The position numbers were made by a program, and so were the translations under genes. From Tubulanus polymorphus (lineage: Eukaryota; Nemertea; Palaeonemertea; Tubulaniformes; Tubulanidae), in NCBI RefSeq assembly GCF_964204645.1, contig NC_134035.1:3302001-3362000 (forward strand): 60,000 nucleotides of DNA. Direction: 5' to 3'. The first letter of the stretch is position 1, and the number at the start of each line of letters is the position of its first letter. A model generated the notes under the pieces. It was given only the letters and a program-made list of their open reading frames with translations. It did no database searches and had not been told where the DNA came from. Positions 35,511 to 45,919 of this stretch are shown here, piece after piece.

Positions 35511-36689
35511 ATATAGTTTCGTGATCGGCGGTCGAATTTACAGATCAAAGTGCGCAATTATGGACATTTCGATTCCGTCGCGGTTTTAGGGATATGTCGA
35601 AGCCTCGACGGGCGAAAACCTCGCGAAGTAATCGCAAATTTGCGTAATATATTTGAACACGGATACATGAGTGGGTGGCTATTTTGATAAGCATCCTCCT
35701 CGGTCTCGCCAGCGCCGCATCAGCGCTAATGCTCTCGTAGTCAGTTTCATTTGAACCGGTGTTTGTGAGTGTGCGTGGACGTCGGAACAGACACGAGTCG
35801 AGCGAATTAGCCAAAGTCATTAAACTAAATCGACGGAGCCGCTGTATCCCGCGTGGACTAATGGATTAGAGTTCTATTTTCGAACGAATTCTCCCGGTTT
35901 TGATTCGGTTACGTACGGTAAAGAAAAAAGGTACGCGCGCCGCGCCGGTGTTGTCGAATATCTTACATAGGTTTCATTTTGTTGAATGTTGTCGGGAGCG
36001 TGAGAATTTCACATCTTGTGGAAGCTTCCGATAAAAGTGCACGCACAGGATTCACGCACAGATCTACTGTTGTAAGTTTAGATATTACTCAGAGTTAACT
36101 CATCTAAAATTAACTGCTTTTATTTCAAAGAGTTTACTTCATCATGAAACTAAGGTCCTGGCGACCACTTTTCGATCATAATCATTTTCGACATTTTCGT
36201 AAACGTATCGTTTAGCAATTTTGTTTTGAGTTTCGTTTTAATTTACGAATCAATGGTTGTAATTCGGACGAATAATTCATTCTTTAGAAAGAAGCTGCAG
36301 TTTGCCGTGTACCTGTTGTCCACATCATCTAGACCGAATTGTTCACAAGACGAACAACTTTCCCTGTTTTCAATATTTTTAACAGAAGCTGAAATTTTCT
36401 ATATCTATCGTTTACATCGTCAGACCGAATTGTTTGCAATATTCGCGTGTTTTTTTTAGGGAGCGAGTTTAGCTATATAGATCCACCGTATCTGATTTAG
36501 CGATTCTAGCAAGTTTCCTAGCAATCGTAAGTTCCCTGTTTAAACGTATCGTATTCGCAACGGCGTCGATCTTGAGACAGGGAAACTTTCCATTTCATTC
36601 ATTTGATTGATCGATTTGATTTAGAAAAGATACACACAATTTCCGAGATGGACTCGAGAGAGTGGTGTATGCCTGATTATCAGTGTACC

Positions 36690-36790
36690 TGTGATGGCTA
36701 TCAGTACAGCCGAAACGTCGATCAATAGTGTATTTATCTAATGCAAGAGAACTCTTCGTCTTTGTACGAATTTATTGTGGGATTATTTAC
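36690..36790 (+). mobile_element. Single-arm copy of the CGAAACG-core repeat
   Basis: GATGGCTATCAGTACAGCCG then AAACGTCGATCAATAGTG has a perfect GGCT/AGCC stem next to CGAAACG. ATTGTGGGATT follows 56 nt on, the same right end as 7389-7580. No inverted second arm is present. Confidence 0.55.
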
Positions 36791-36839
36791 GCATTATTGA
36801 TGTTACGCTCATTTTCGGCGTGTCCCTTACGAAACTACC

Positions 36840-37000
36840 AGTCACAACTGACGGAAACGGAACAGGGAGTTGATTGGTAGATTTGGTCTGATTTTTGTTT
36901 TGATTCGGTGTCCCTTACAAACCCACCACACCTGCCGAACCAGGGGAGGGGGGGGGGGGGTGATTTCGAAATTGGAAATCGAAGTACAGCTACAGGTGGT
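36840..37000 (+). repeat. Dispersed repeat, CTTACAAACCCACCACACCTGCC family, with poly-G
   Basis: GATTCGGTGTCCCTTACAAA then CCCACCACACCTGCCG is followed by a G-run (about 36944-36960) and GGAAATCGAAGTAC, the same order as at 35430. A half copy of the ACCATGGACTC unit lies at 37039. Confidence 0.7.
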
Positions 37001-37679
37001 CGAATTTACGGAATATTCTGTTTAGTGCAACCTTTAATTGAGTCCATGGTGCAACCTTGTTATCACGTTGTCGAAGGGAGGAGAGGGCAAGTAGTAACAG
37101 ATATCGCGATGGTCCACACGGCTGGCGAATGAAACATTTCATACGATACAGAAATGAAATCTTTGATATCATTCGCATTATGCTCAATTCGTATTCACTC
37201 GATCTTTTTCGTAGGTGACAGTCGATATAATAGAACCACCACGCTAAGAAGAACAAGAATAAGTAAACGATATCAAATTGATAAAAACCAAGGTAGGCGA
37301 TAAAGATATTCTTAAATGCTTGAATGTTGTTATATTTTCCTAAGTATTTGAAACTGGGGGAGGGGGGGTGGACTTTCACCGCTAACTACATTCGAGTTGG
37401 CTGTAAAGATGATTTAGGGGTCACAGTTTATAATAATCACTATTATCAAAAATACATAAAAAGGAATTCTTGCTATTATCATTATCATTATTACTATTGA
37501 TATCATCGATATCATGATAATTTTTATGATATACGTTCATTTCTTTTCTTAAAAGTACGTTAGTACAAAAATACACACAGTCACTTAAATATTACGCGGA
37601 TGAATAAGCTAACGCGAATTCGTTATTACATCATAAAAACGTAGCAAAGAAAAAAGGACTAAAAGGGACCCCGAGGGGT

Positions 37680-38126
37680 ATGTTTTTAACAACAACAACA
37701 ACAACAAAAAACAGACGAATGCCCTGTCGGAAAATCAATCAAGAAATGGAGGTTGGGTTCTCAAAAAGTTCAAACGTCAATTCTATTATTGGGTTCGCGT
37801 CGATACGTCGGGTACACCGACTAAACTCAAAATCCATTCCGTATAAAAATGTAAAAAAGAAAAAAAAACTGGCCGCCGATGTTTCGAGCGAATTTCAAAA
37901 AGGCGGAAAAATGAAGCGATTAAAGACTACGCCACGCACGCTGTGGATGTATAAACCCACGGGCGGCCTCTCGTCGTCGCATACGCGAGGTTCCTTTTCT
38001 GCATCAAATACTCCATCAAAATTACAATCGGCGACTTCATCGTGTCATCGTGTATCGACATTAATTCAATACGGGCAATTTTTACCGCCTGGTTGCCGGC
38101 ACCGGCGCGATACAAATCTCCGATAG
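37680..38126 (+). other. 148-codon open frame, probably chance
   Basis: It starts in an (AAC)n tract and runs through A-rich sequence that gives Lys runs. It is low in hydrophobic residues, and no motif, signal peptide or splice framing is seen. A few frames this long are expected by chance in 60 kb of this composition. Confidence 0.1.
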
Positions 38127-38431
38127 CGCTTTCGACAACAGCAATTTTCAAACGTCGCGTCGACAAATGCCAAAAGCTGATGTGAACAGCTAAAAAAAAA
38201 TGTTTAGTGTGTGTGTATATGTGTGTCTACGTTGAGTTAATCAACAGAAAGCTTTGTCGATTTCAGCACTTTTTGAAGGAAAAACAAATCTAGTAAAAGC
38301 AAAATTGACGAAGATGGATACGTAATGTTCATCTTAATGGAACGCTCCGTCCGTGAATGTAGATTCCCGCAGAACGACTGCACCAGGTTAAGTTTATAGG
38401 CCCGAGTGTTTAGAATACGGGGTAATAGTGC

Positions 38432-39292
38432 GAATGGGTGACTGGATGACTGGGTGAATGGATGAATGGGTAACTGGGTGACTGGGTGGCTGGATGACTG
38501 GGTGGCTGGGTGACTGGATGACTGGTTGACTGGATGACTGGTTGACTGGGTGACTGGGTGACTGGGCGACTGGATGACTGGGTGGCTGGACAACTGGGCG
38601 ACTGGATGACTGGGTGGCTGGACGACTGGGCGACTGGATGACTGGGTGGCTGGATGACTGGGCGACTGGATGACTGGGTGGCTGGATGACTGGGCGACTG
38701 GATGACTGGGTGGCTGGATGACTGAGCGACTGGATGACTGGGTGGCTGGATGACTGGATGACTGGATGACTGGGTGGCTGGACGACTGGGCGACTGGATG
38801 ACTGAGCGACTGGATGACTGGGTGGCTGGATGACTGGGCGACTGGATGACTGGGTGGCTGGATGACTGAGCGACTGGATGACTGGGTGGCTGGATGACTG
38901 GATGACTGGATGACTGGGTGGCTGGACGACTGAGCGACTGGATGACTGGTCGACTGGATGACTGGGCGACTGGATGACTGAGCGACTGGATGACTGGGTG
39001 GCTGGATGACTGGATGACTGGATGACTGGGTGGCTGGACGACTGGGCGACTGGATGACTGAGCGACTGGATGACTGGGTGGCTGGATGACTGGATGACTG
39101 GATGACTGGGTGGCTTGTCGACTGGGCGACTGGATGACTGAGCGACTGGATGACTGGGTGGCTTGTCGACTGGGTGACTGGATGACTGAGCGACTGGATG
39201 ACTGGATGACTGGGTGGCTGGACAATGGGCGACTGAATGACTGGGCGACTGGGCGATGGGATGACTGGATGACTGGGCGACTTGGCGACTGG
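38432..39292. repeat. 8-bp minisatellite, about 107 units, with higher-order pattern
   Basis: Units are variants of GACTGGAT: GACTGGGT, GGCTGGAT, GACTGGGC, GACTGAGC. They often form a 32-bp higher-order block (GACTGGAT-GACTGGGT-GGCTGGAT-GACTGGGC). Because the unit has no stop on the minus strand in any frame, it yields overlapping Ser/His/Pro/Val frames of 118, 271 and 317 codons. Those are artefacts with an 8-residue period (24 bp). Confidence 0.97.
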
Positions 39293-40204
39293 AATATGAG
39301 ATTCGTCCTGGAACTATTGAACCGGGTTCTACATTCACTCGGGCCAAAGTTGATTCAAAATACTATAGACCAAACATTTCGGGTGGCTGCTACCACCATT
39401 CTTCGTTCTAAAATGATAATGTCAAATATACACAGTAAATATAAAGTCAATTTGGACATCTCTTTTTTGATTGGGAAAATATAACTACTACTATTAGACA
39501 CTAAAGAAAAGCCGAAACTCAGTAAGAACATGAGTCCGCGCAGGTGTCCATGAGTTCGACATTTCGACTATGTCCTCCTCAGGAATTCCTGAAAATCGAG
39601 ATCTGTTCATATATCAGCTATATTCGTCGAGGAGCTGTTGTGTGAATATACTTTAAATCAGTGAAATATAGTGAATGTTAGAATGGCCACACACATGCAT
39701 ACACACGCGTCTGTGACAATATTTGAAGAGAAGATATGAATCGTCGTCGCTTGTCGCGGTTGTCAAACGGCGGCAGGATCGTCTCCCCAGTAACGCGGCA
39801 TCGTCCATTGTAAATATACCTGATACTTTTGACTTTTGTCAACCGGAATTCATCATATCAGCGCAGGTCGAGTGAACGAGAAGAAGTTTTCATTTCTGGA
39901 AGTAATTTGATTTTCTCCGTACGTGCGCGTTGTTTCTACGAACTGACCTCGACTAGATTGAACGGCTTTCTTTTTCTATATTCCCCGGGTCGGGTGAAAT
40001 ATAACGACAAAAACGTTTTGTTTCCAACGATTTGAAGACGCGTAATGCGAGGTGACACCGATCTAAGATATCACTGATCTTAAATTCTCTGCCACTATAG
40101 CGCGAAATAGGATCCCAGAAACCCGAGTGAAGCCGACTAACGCTGTTATTAGATGGCTTTAATAATCTCATCTCATTTACTCGTAATGCAACTGCGGCAT
40201 TTAA

Positions 40205-40382
40205 GGATTCCTCTTGTGGCAAGTGAGGTTCCACGAGGTGCGCTAGCGTGCAGTAGGACATCGACTACTGCAGCAACAGATGATTCCACTCGTGGCAAGT
40301 GATGATCCACCAGGTGTATGTCATAAACTACTGTGGCAGTAGAGGACTTTCCACCTGTGGCAAGCGATGATCCACCCAGGTT
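40205..40382. repeat. Three tandem copies of a 66-74 bp unit
   Basis: Each unit has TTCCNCNTGTGGCAAGYGA then TGATCCACCAGGTG (first copy GGTTCCACGAGGTG) followed by an ACTACTG(C/T)(A/G)GCA segment. Starts lie near 40208, 40282 and 40348. From 39300 to 40200 nothing else is supported apart from a possible CGAAATG-core fragment near 39550-39600 (minus). Confidence 0.75.
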
Positions 40383-41519
40383 CCCTAATTCGATCCTCTA
40401 TAGATTTCGATCGAAATATCGAACGAACGCTCTTATTGACTTTAAATGAAAGCAATACCAAACACGTAAAGCAGAACAGCAGATTTCATACATTTTCTGC
40501 ACTAGCTATAATGATGATATTTGGATTCAGGAGCCTAAAATGATCGAAAACGAACTAATAACATCGACTAACGCAAGAACAGCTGATGAAGCCACGCCAT
40601 CTCCGATCGCTGGATCGGTGATGGCGAGCCCATCCCGCTTTTCGCATTATTGGTTTAAGCGCGAGTCTTCATTTTCGCGCCAAGTTGATTAGAACTAGAT
40701 TACTAAGTCATTACGAATCAGATATAGTTGCGGATATTAATAATTCAGTTATCTAACGATGATTCCGTAATACAAATACCGCTTATCATCATGCATTTAT
40801 ATACAATGAACGCTCTTAACTTTGTGGCTTTTACATAATTCGAATACGTTTAATACGAATTAATGCGTCAGTGGCGATATCATCAGACGCTGTAGATTGT
40901 AAACGAAGGATTGTGTACTTAACTAACATTCAATTGCACGCCCGGCGGCCATATTGAATCCTTAACGGGTGATACGCCCCGGCGGGACTGTTCGGCCCTT
41001 TGTTTGATCTCACCAGTCACTATAATTCAGCATCCATCGATTCGCAAACGCCCGGGTCGGTGCCCGGAGCTGCGTCTAGCGCGCGCGCGTTCTCCCCGCA
41101 CAAGTGCGGCGTAAAACTCGTCAAGCCACGTTCGACTCGGTTCGAGCGAATTGAAGTGTTAATTACTTTCCGTTTGGGAAGAAATAAAACACACGACTGA
41201 ACTCGATTATTACGTCTCGAATCTATTAAAATACTATAATACGCGCAGTGCGAAGAATCGATTTGAATCAGAGCCGATATTCCGCGAATTTAAAAACTCG
41301 AAATGATTATATTTTAGTCAAAATTCTAATCTATGATCGGGCAGATAAATCTTCAGGTCCAAAATGCAAGCATGTGAATCAAGTCCCCAAATGGTCTTTT
41401 TTCCTTAGCCTTAAGGCTGGTCTTAAGTTGGACCCAGCGGCATAGTTTTGAATTGAGTTCACAAGTTGCCCAGGTCTTAAGACTGTGAAGGTTTTTAGAT
41501 CGGCTATACGGAGAATGGA

Positions 41520-41735
41520 AATGGGTTTAGACTGGTTTTAGGTCAAAGCCGAGACTAAGCAATTAGGTCCTTCCCAAGTCCATTAAGACTGGTCGTAGGT
41601 TGGTAGATTGGCTACAAAACCAAGATAGGCTTAAGACTGGCTTTAGCTCGAAGCCTACACTGTGCAATTGGGTCCCTCCCAAGTCCACTAATACTCGTCT
41701 TAAGTTGTTAGATTGGCTACCAAACCAAATAATCA
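41520..41735. mobile_element. Two adjacent diverged members of the CTTAAGACTGG TIR family
   Basis: Two units of about 110 bp share TTTAG(G/C)TC(A/G)AAGCC, CAATT(A/G)GGTCC(T/C)TCCCAAGTCCA and GGTAGATTGGCTAC. They relate to the AGTTGCACAGTC elements at 16.8 and 24.7-25.2 kb. Confidence 0.6.
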
Positions 41736-42524
41736 TGGACCGGTTATAGGTTATAGATATAGGTGTTTGAAAAGGAATCCGAAATAGTACGAGTCAACCC
41801 CGGATAGATGAACATTCGTGTATCGTACTGTAGACAAAAAGAATTTGTCGCATCACTTTCCAAAGTACATTAAAGAAAGTTTGCGAACATCGCGGTGACA
41901 AAGTGACGTTTAAAAAAACTCGCGCGCGAATCGGGTGTATAAAAAAACCGCGAAGCGATTTGAAAAAGAAACAGACGCTCGAATTGGCAGGTGCGCGGGG
42001 AACTAACGGATCGCATCGATTTACGTGCGGCGAGGGTACAGCGCGATGTTTCCATCGTTTAAAACCGTTTGATCAACGCGCATCACGCCTCGAAGGCGTA
42101 AATAAATTCGCGGTGAAAACCTCGTGGTTTTTTGCACACGCGCTTCTCGTAATCGCCGGCGAAACCACCTTTTCGCGGAGAAAGCATTCGAACGAATCAA
42201 TTTCGTAATAACGACGGTTTATTTTTCGGTATCAACTACGAGAAAAAAAAGAATCTAACGATTTACTAAAATAGAAAAATTTCAACGATTGATTTTACAT
42301 TATTTATTTCGGATGAAAACATTTTCGATCGGCGAGGTTAGGTCTAATAGATTGAATTACCTTTTTCTTTTACTTAAGAATAAAGGTTGAAAATGCACGT
42401 TTAAACGCCAAATCTTTTAGAGTAATTATATCTCTTTTAGGTGCAAATATCGATTCACGAAATTAGAGACAAAAAATGGATTTTGAAGTTGATAATCGAA
42501 CCCGCATTAATTTATTCTAAAAGC

Positions 42525-42610
42525 AAATCCCTGTTTCGCTCCTGGCAGGGGTGTTGGATTTATAAGGAACACCGAATCAAATCAAATTCACCAATCAAAT
42601 AATTTAGTGG
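42525..42610 (-). repeat. Dispersed repeat, CACCACACCTGCC family, inverted copy
   Basis: On the minus strand it reads GATTCGGTGTTCCTTATAAA then TCCAACACCCCTGCCAGG, a diverged copy of the unit at 36840. Confidence 0.55.
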
Positions 42611-42784
42611 GACAATCATCCCTAATTTGAGATCAAGGATGAATTCATTTATGAGTGAATATAAATCAAAAAGTGTAGCTTCGCTTGTCGAAACATGAAA
42701 AGTAACATTGAACGAAGAAATGCCACGATAGAATTTCATATGATAAAATGTATTTCAAGATATACATAAAATATATTTTGAAAT

Positions 42785-42900
42785 GAAACCACAACGTTTC
42801 GACTGTGTTGACCAACAGCCGTCATCAGACTGTTAGTCAACAGCCGAAACTTTGTGTTTCAATAAACTTTATCACATCAGATTCGATTGTGGGACTTCTC
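42785..42900. mobile_element. Foldback element of the CGAAACG-core family
   Basis: The minus strand gives CTGATGACGGCTGTTGGTCA then ACACAGTCGAAACGTT. The plus strand gives GTCAACAGCCGAAAC, so the two cores face each other. A right end GATTGTGGGACTTCTC at 42885 matches the family end. Confidence 0.6.
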
Positions 42901-43799
42901 TATTCATCTATGGTTTACAGGAATCAGAGTTTCTTTTATTCGACTACAAATATATAAATGTGTTACTATTTCGGTCGCATTACTCAAGAAAAAAAGCCCA
43001 CTGAATACTACTTTGAATCAATTATTTGTTTCTAGAATTCTGATTTACTCCGACGGACGAACATCGAAAGAATCAAAGGTAATGAATCGTCTTCAGCGAT
43101 TCGTTGCTGAAAGATACAGAAAGTTTAGATGATTGTTTTCGCGTCAAAGCGATCGGGGGTTTTATCGCGGACTGTGGTCGACGACAGCGGGTTTTGATTT
43201 TCGATTAAATGGCCGAGCCGTATTATAGAAAAAAAATCCGACGACAAAGAGAACGAATCGGAATCCTAATACGCGCCCGAAAGCCGCATGAAAGACCGAA
43301 GAAATCGCTACGAAAAATTGCAGACATTCGCGTTTAATATTGACAAAATGCGCGTCTGAAAAAATTAGCCATTCGCGTTGAAACACGCGTACAAATGGCT
43401 CATACAATAAACGAGGACAAAAAGGAATTATCTTTCGCGCATTCGCCCGCGTCCAAAATCGATAGCGAGTCGCTGAAAGTTGATTGAATGAATTTGCCGA
43501 CGCACTAATATCAAAAGTAAAGACTTGATTTAATATCGACTCGCTGCGCAGCGCCGGCCGCGTTCAAACGATCGTCGCAATCGTCATTTCAAAAAATAGC
43601 TCGCAAATCGCGCCGACTGTCGTCGTCTGCGTGTCGGCGATGATGCTTTTTTCGCACTCCGAGAAATCAATCGCGGCGGAGGTTTATCCGCGCACCTGGA
43701 TCCAGTTCGACAGTGCGTTGGCGGTGAAGTTTGACTCCCGAGAGTTAAAACTAGCTCATTCCCGATGATTCTATATCAAAATCAGTGATTGTCCCCGTT

Positions 43800-43885
43800 A
43801 TATATTTGGTTGGAAGATTTTGTCCGATTTTTTTTTTGATTTCGTGTCCCTTACAAACCCACCACACCTACCGGGAGCATATTAG
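43800..43885 (+). repeat. Dispersed repeat, CACCACACCTGCC family
   Basis: TTTGATTTCGTGTCCCTTAC then AAACCCACCACACCTACCGG. This is the copy nearest to the neuropeptide gene. Confidence 0.7.
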
Positions 43886-44274
43886 GTTCATTCGAACAAT
43901 CTTCCAACCAGTCTAAAGTTGACTGCTTCATTGCTGCAGTATAGCGTCGGAGGTTTTCCATTGGTATATTCTCCAAGCTATGTCCGGATAGACCACGATA
44001 TTCTAAACTTACTCAAGAATATAGGACGAGTTCTACTCGCGTGTACAGGCAATACGTGATTCTGATTTGGTTCGAGTTTTTCAATATGAAATCATTTTTT
44101 GAAATATGGCTTGAAAATGATGAAAATTCTAACCAGATCAGCTCCTACGACCAACATCTTAAAACCTTTTATATATTTTACCTTTTATCTTTTTATTCAA
44201 GTTTATGGTTAGGCCACACTTTTATTATTCATCAAGTTTTTATTCAAGTGTTTTAGTGCAATATTCTATCGAAT

Positions 44275-44605
44275 ATAGGGCACCTAGTATGGTAAATCAT
44301 AATGCTACATATAATGCTAATAATCATTACAATTTTTTTTTGGAAAAAAATATGGTTTTTTCCAAAACTGTATTATCATAATTTGTTGATCTTACTGAAT
44401 AAGGCACCAAATATGGTAAATGTTGATAACAATAAAAGTAACGATAATTTTCTTTTTCGAAAATGTACGAATCTTTTTTCAAAGTATATACATATTATCA
44501 CGTGTGGCTAAGAGCAGTATGAAATATGGTAAATGATAGTAATAGTAATAATAATAATGATAATGATAATTTTTTTTGAAAAAGTATTATTCCTTTTTCG
44601 CTGCG
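44275..44605. repeat. Three degenerate tandem repeats just upstream of the neuropeptide exon
   Basis: Units of about 115-120 bp start near 44281, 44406 and 44520. Each has (A/G)NATATGGTAAAT, a run of TAATGATAAT-type triplets, T6-9 GAAAAA, and T-rich DNA. They lie inside the presumed 5' intron and end only about 30 nt before the splice acceptor, so they supply much of its pyrimidine-rich context. Confidence 0.65.
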
Positions 44606-44625
44606 TAATACACACATATCATCAT

Positions 44626-44639
44626 TTTATGTTTTGCAG
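44626..44639 (+). promoter_or_regulatory. 3' splice site directly before the start codon
   Basis: TTTTATGTTTTGCAG followed at once by ATG is a good acceptor with a T-rich tract. It implies a non-coding upstream exon that I could not place. Confidence 0.6.
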
Positions 44640-45884
44640 ATGGCTGCCCAAGAACGATTAACAACGTGTTTCAATTTGCTGTTCGTGTTAGTAAGCTGTC
44701 TGGGATTAACGCATTGCGATTCGACCGGGCGCGATTTCCTACGACTCGTCGACGACAGCCGCGGCGGGCGAGAGAAACGGTCGGCGGACGAGTACGGCGC
44801 GTTGGACAAACGTGACGTCGACAGCGTACGATTTCGAGGCACTCTCGGCAAGCGGGACAACGAAAAACGCCTCGACGATATGCGATTCAACGTAGGACTC
44901 GGAAAAAGGATCGATACGGTCCGGTTCGGGGGCACTTTGGGAAAACGCGACGATCAGGCTGATGTGGACACGGAAAAACGTCTGGATGACGTCAGGTTTT
45001 TGGGTGGCCTAGGAAAACGATTAGATAACATGCGATTTGCAGGTGCAGGGGGCTTCGGTAAAAGGCTAGATAACATGCGATTTGCAGGTGCTGGAGGGTT
45101 CGGAAAAAGGCTAGATAACATGCGATTTGCAGGTGCCGGGGGCTTTGGAAAAAGGTTAGATAACATGCGATTTGCAGGTGCTGGAGGCTTCGGAAAAAGG
45201 CTAGATAACATGCGATTTGCAGGTGCTGGCGGCTTCGGAAAAAGGCTAGATAACATGCGATTTGCAGGTGCAGGGGGCTTCGGAAAAAGGCTAGATAACA
45301 TGCGATTTGCAGGTGCAGGGGGCTTCGGAAAAAGGCTAGATAACATGCGTTTTGCAGGTGCTGGAGGCTTCGGAAAAAGGCTAGATAACATGCGATACGC
45401 CGGTGCTGGCGGATTTGGTAAAAGGCTAGATAACATGCGATTTGCAGGTGCTGGAGGGTTCGGAAAAAGGCTAGATAACATGCGATTTGCAGGTGCAGGG
45501 GGCTTCGGAAAAAGGCTAGATAACATGCGATACGCCGGTGCTGGCGGATTTGGTAAAAGGCTTGATAATATGCGTTTCGCAGGTGCTGGGGGCTTCGGAA
45601 AACGCGATCACTCGTCAGACAGCGATGAAAACGACGACGAATCGGTGACGCTGCAAAAACGCCTGGATTCTATAAGGTATAAGGTCGGTTTAGGAAAACG
45701 AGCAAATTCGGGCGACGAGAAAAGCTCGGATGATAGTTTTGCGGAAAAACGTTTAGTAGACCCGCACAGATATCACGGACTTGGTAAACGAAACGCTAAA
45801 GACATTGGCACAAACTCGTTAAAGTCCGCAGATACGAGTATCGGTGCACAGTCCGGCGCGCAGTCCGAGACCAAAGCGGCATAG
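44640..45884 (+). CDS. Buccalin / allatostatin-A-like neuropeptide precursor, 414 aa
   Basis: Secreted prohormone cut at KR sites and amidated at the Gly before each KR. The hydrophobic core at residues 10-23 (FNLLFVLVSCLGL) is a signal peptide, likely cut near 23-26. Order: Lys/Arg-ended spacers to residue 58; DVDSVRFRGTL (59), LDDMRFNVGL (78), IDTVRFGGTL (91), LDDVRFLGGL (115); 13 copies of LDNMRFAGAGGF or its MRY variant (128-322); an acidic spacer; LDSIRYKVGL (342); LVDPHRYHGL (372); a Ser/Ala-rich tail. That is 19 amidated peptides. The LD-x-x-aromatic-x-x-GL-amide layout fits molluscan buccalins, relatives of arthropod allatostatin A, which act through galanin/allatostatin-A-type receptors and modulate muscle and feeding. 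The array peptides end GGF-amide, not GL-amide. The ATG at 44640 is used because two codons further upstream lie before the splice site. The whole precursor is in one exon. Family confidence is good; exact orthology is not tested. Confidence 0.93.
   Translation: MAAQERLTTCFNLLFVLVSCLGLTHCDSTGRDFLRLVDDSRGGREKRSADEYGALDKRDVDSVRFRGTLGKRDNEKRLDDMRFNVGLGKRIDTVRFGGTLGKRDDQADVDTEKRLDDVRFLGGLGKRLDNMRFAGAGGFGKRLDNMRFAGAGGFGKRLDNMRFAGAGGFGKRLDNMRFAGAGGFGKRLDNMRFAGAGGFGKRLDNMRFAGAGGFGKRLDNMRFAGAGGFGKRLDNMRFAGAGGFGKRLDNMRYAGAGGFGKRLDNMRFAGAGGFGKRLDNMRFAGAGGFGKRLDNMRYAGAGGFGKRLDNMRFAGAGGFGKRDHSSDSDENDDESVTLQKRLDSIRYKVGLGKRANSGDEKSSDDSFAEKRLVDPHRYHGLGKRNAKDIGTNSLKSADTSIGAQSGAQSETKAA
45021..45605 (+). repeat. 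13 x 45-bp coding tandem array
   Basis: Thirteen in-frame 45-bp units encode LDNMRFAGAGGFGKR. Units 9 and 12 are identical and differ from the rest (MRY, with TACGCC and GGATTTGGTAAAAGG). Units 6, 7 and 11 are identical to one another, as are 2 and 10. This indicates recent unequal exchange in blocks. The last unit is the most diverged (CTTGATAATATGCGTTTCGC) and closes with AAACGC. On the opposite strand it creates a 190-codon Pro/Leu-rich frame that is an artefact. Confidence 0.97.
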
Positions 45885-45913
45885 AGAGTATGTCCGCGTT
45901 ATACACGTGCTCG

Positions 45914-45919
45914 GTAAGT
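45914..45919 (+). promoter_or_regulatory. 5' splice site in the 3' UTR
   Basis: CTCG|GTAAGT lies 29 nt after the stop codon. It is a near-consensus donor. A junction this close to the stop would not be expected to trigger nonsense-mediated decay. It implies that the 3' UTR continues in a later exon. Confidence 0.55.

Noticed and set aside
36990-37379. 129-codon minus-strand frame with a hydrophobic stretch
   Set aside because: Hydrophobic residues come from A/T-rich sequence and part of it lies in a dispersed repeat; no start context or family.
37680-38126. 148-codon plus-strand frame as a gene
   Set aside because: Begins in an AAC microsatellite, Lys runs come from A-rich DNA, no domain or splice evidence, and length is within chance.
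38394-39347. 317-codon minus-strand frame (and 271- and 118-codon companions)
   Set aside because: Translation of an 8-bp minisatellite with no stop in its unit; three overlapping frames of the same strand are open, residue period 8 equals 24 bp.
44634-44639. Start of the neuropeptide frame two codons earlier at TTG
   Set aside because: TTG is not a usual animal start, and the two codons lie within the splice acceptor TTTTGCAG; the ATG at 44640 is the first plausible start.
44954-45526. 190-codon minus-strand Pro/Leu-rich frame (and 44627-44935 minus)
   Set aside because: Opposite-strand shadow of the neuropeptide exon; its 15-residue period mirrors the 45-bp array.
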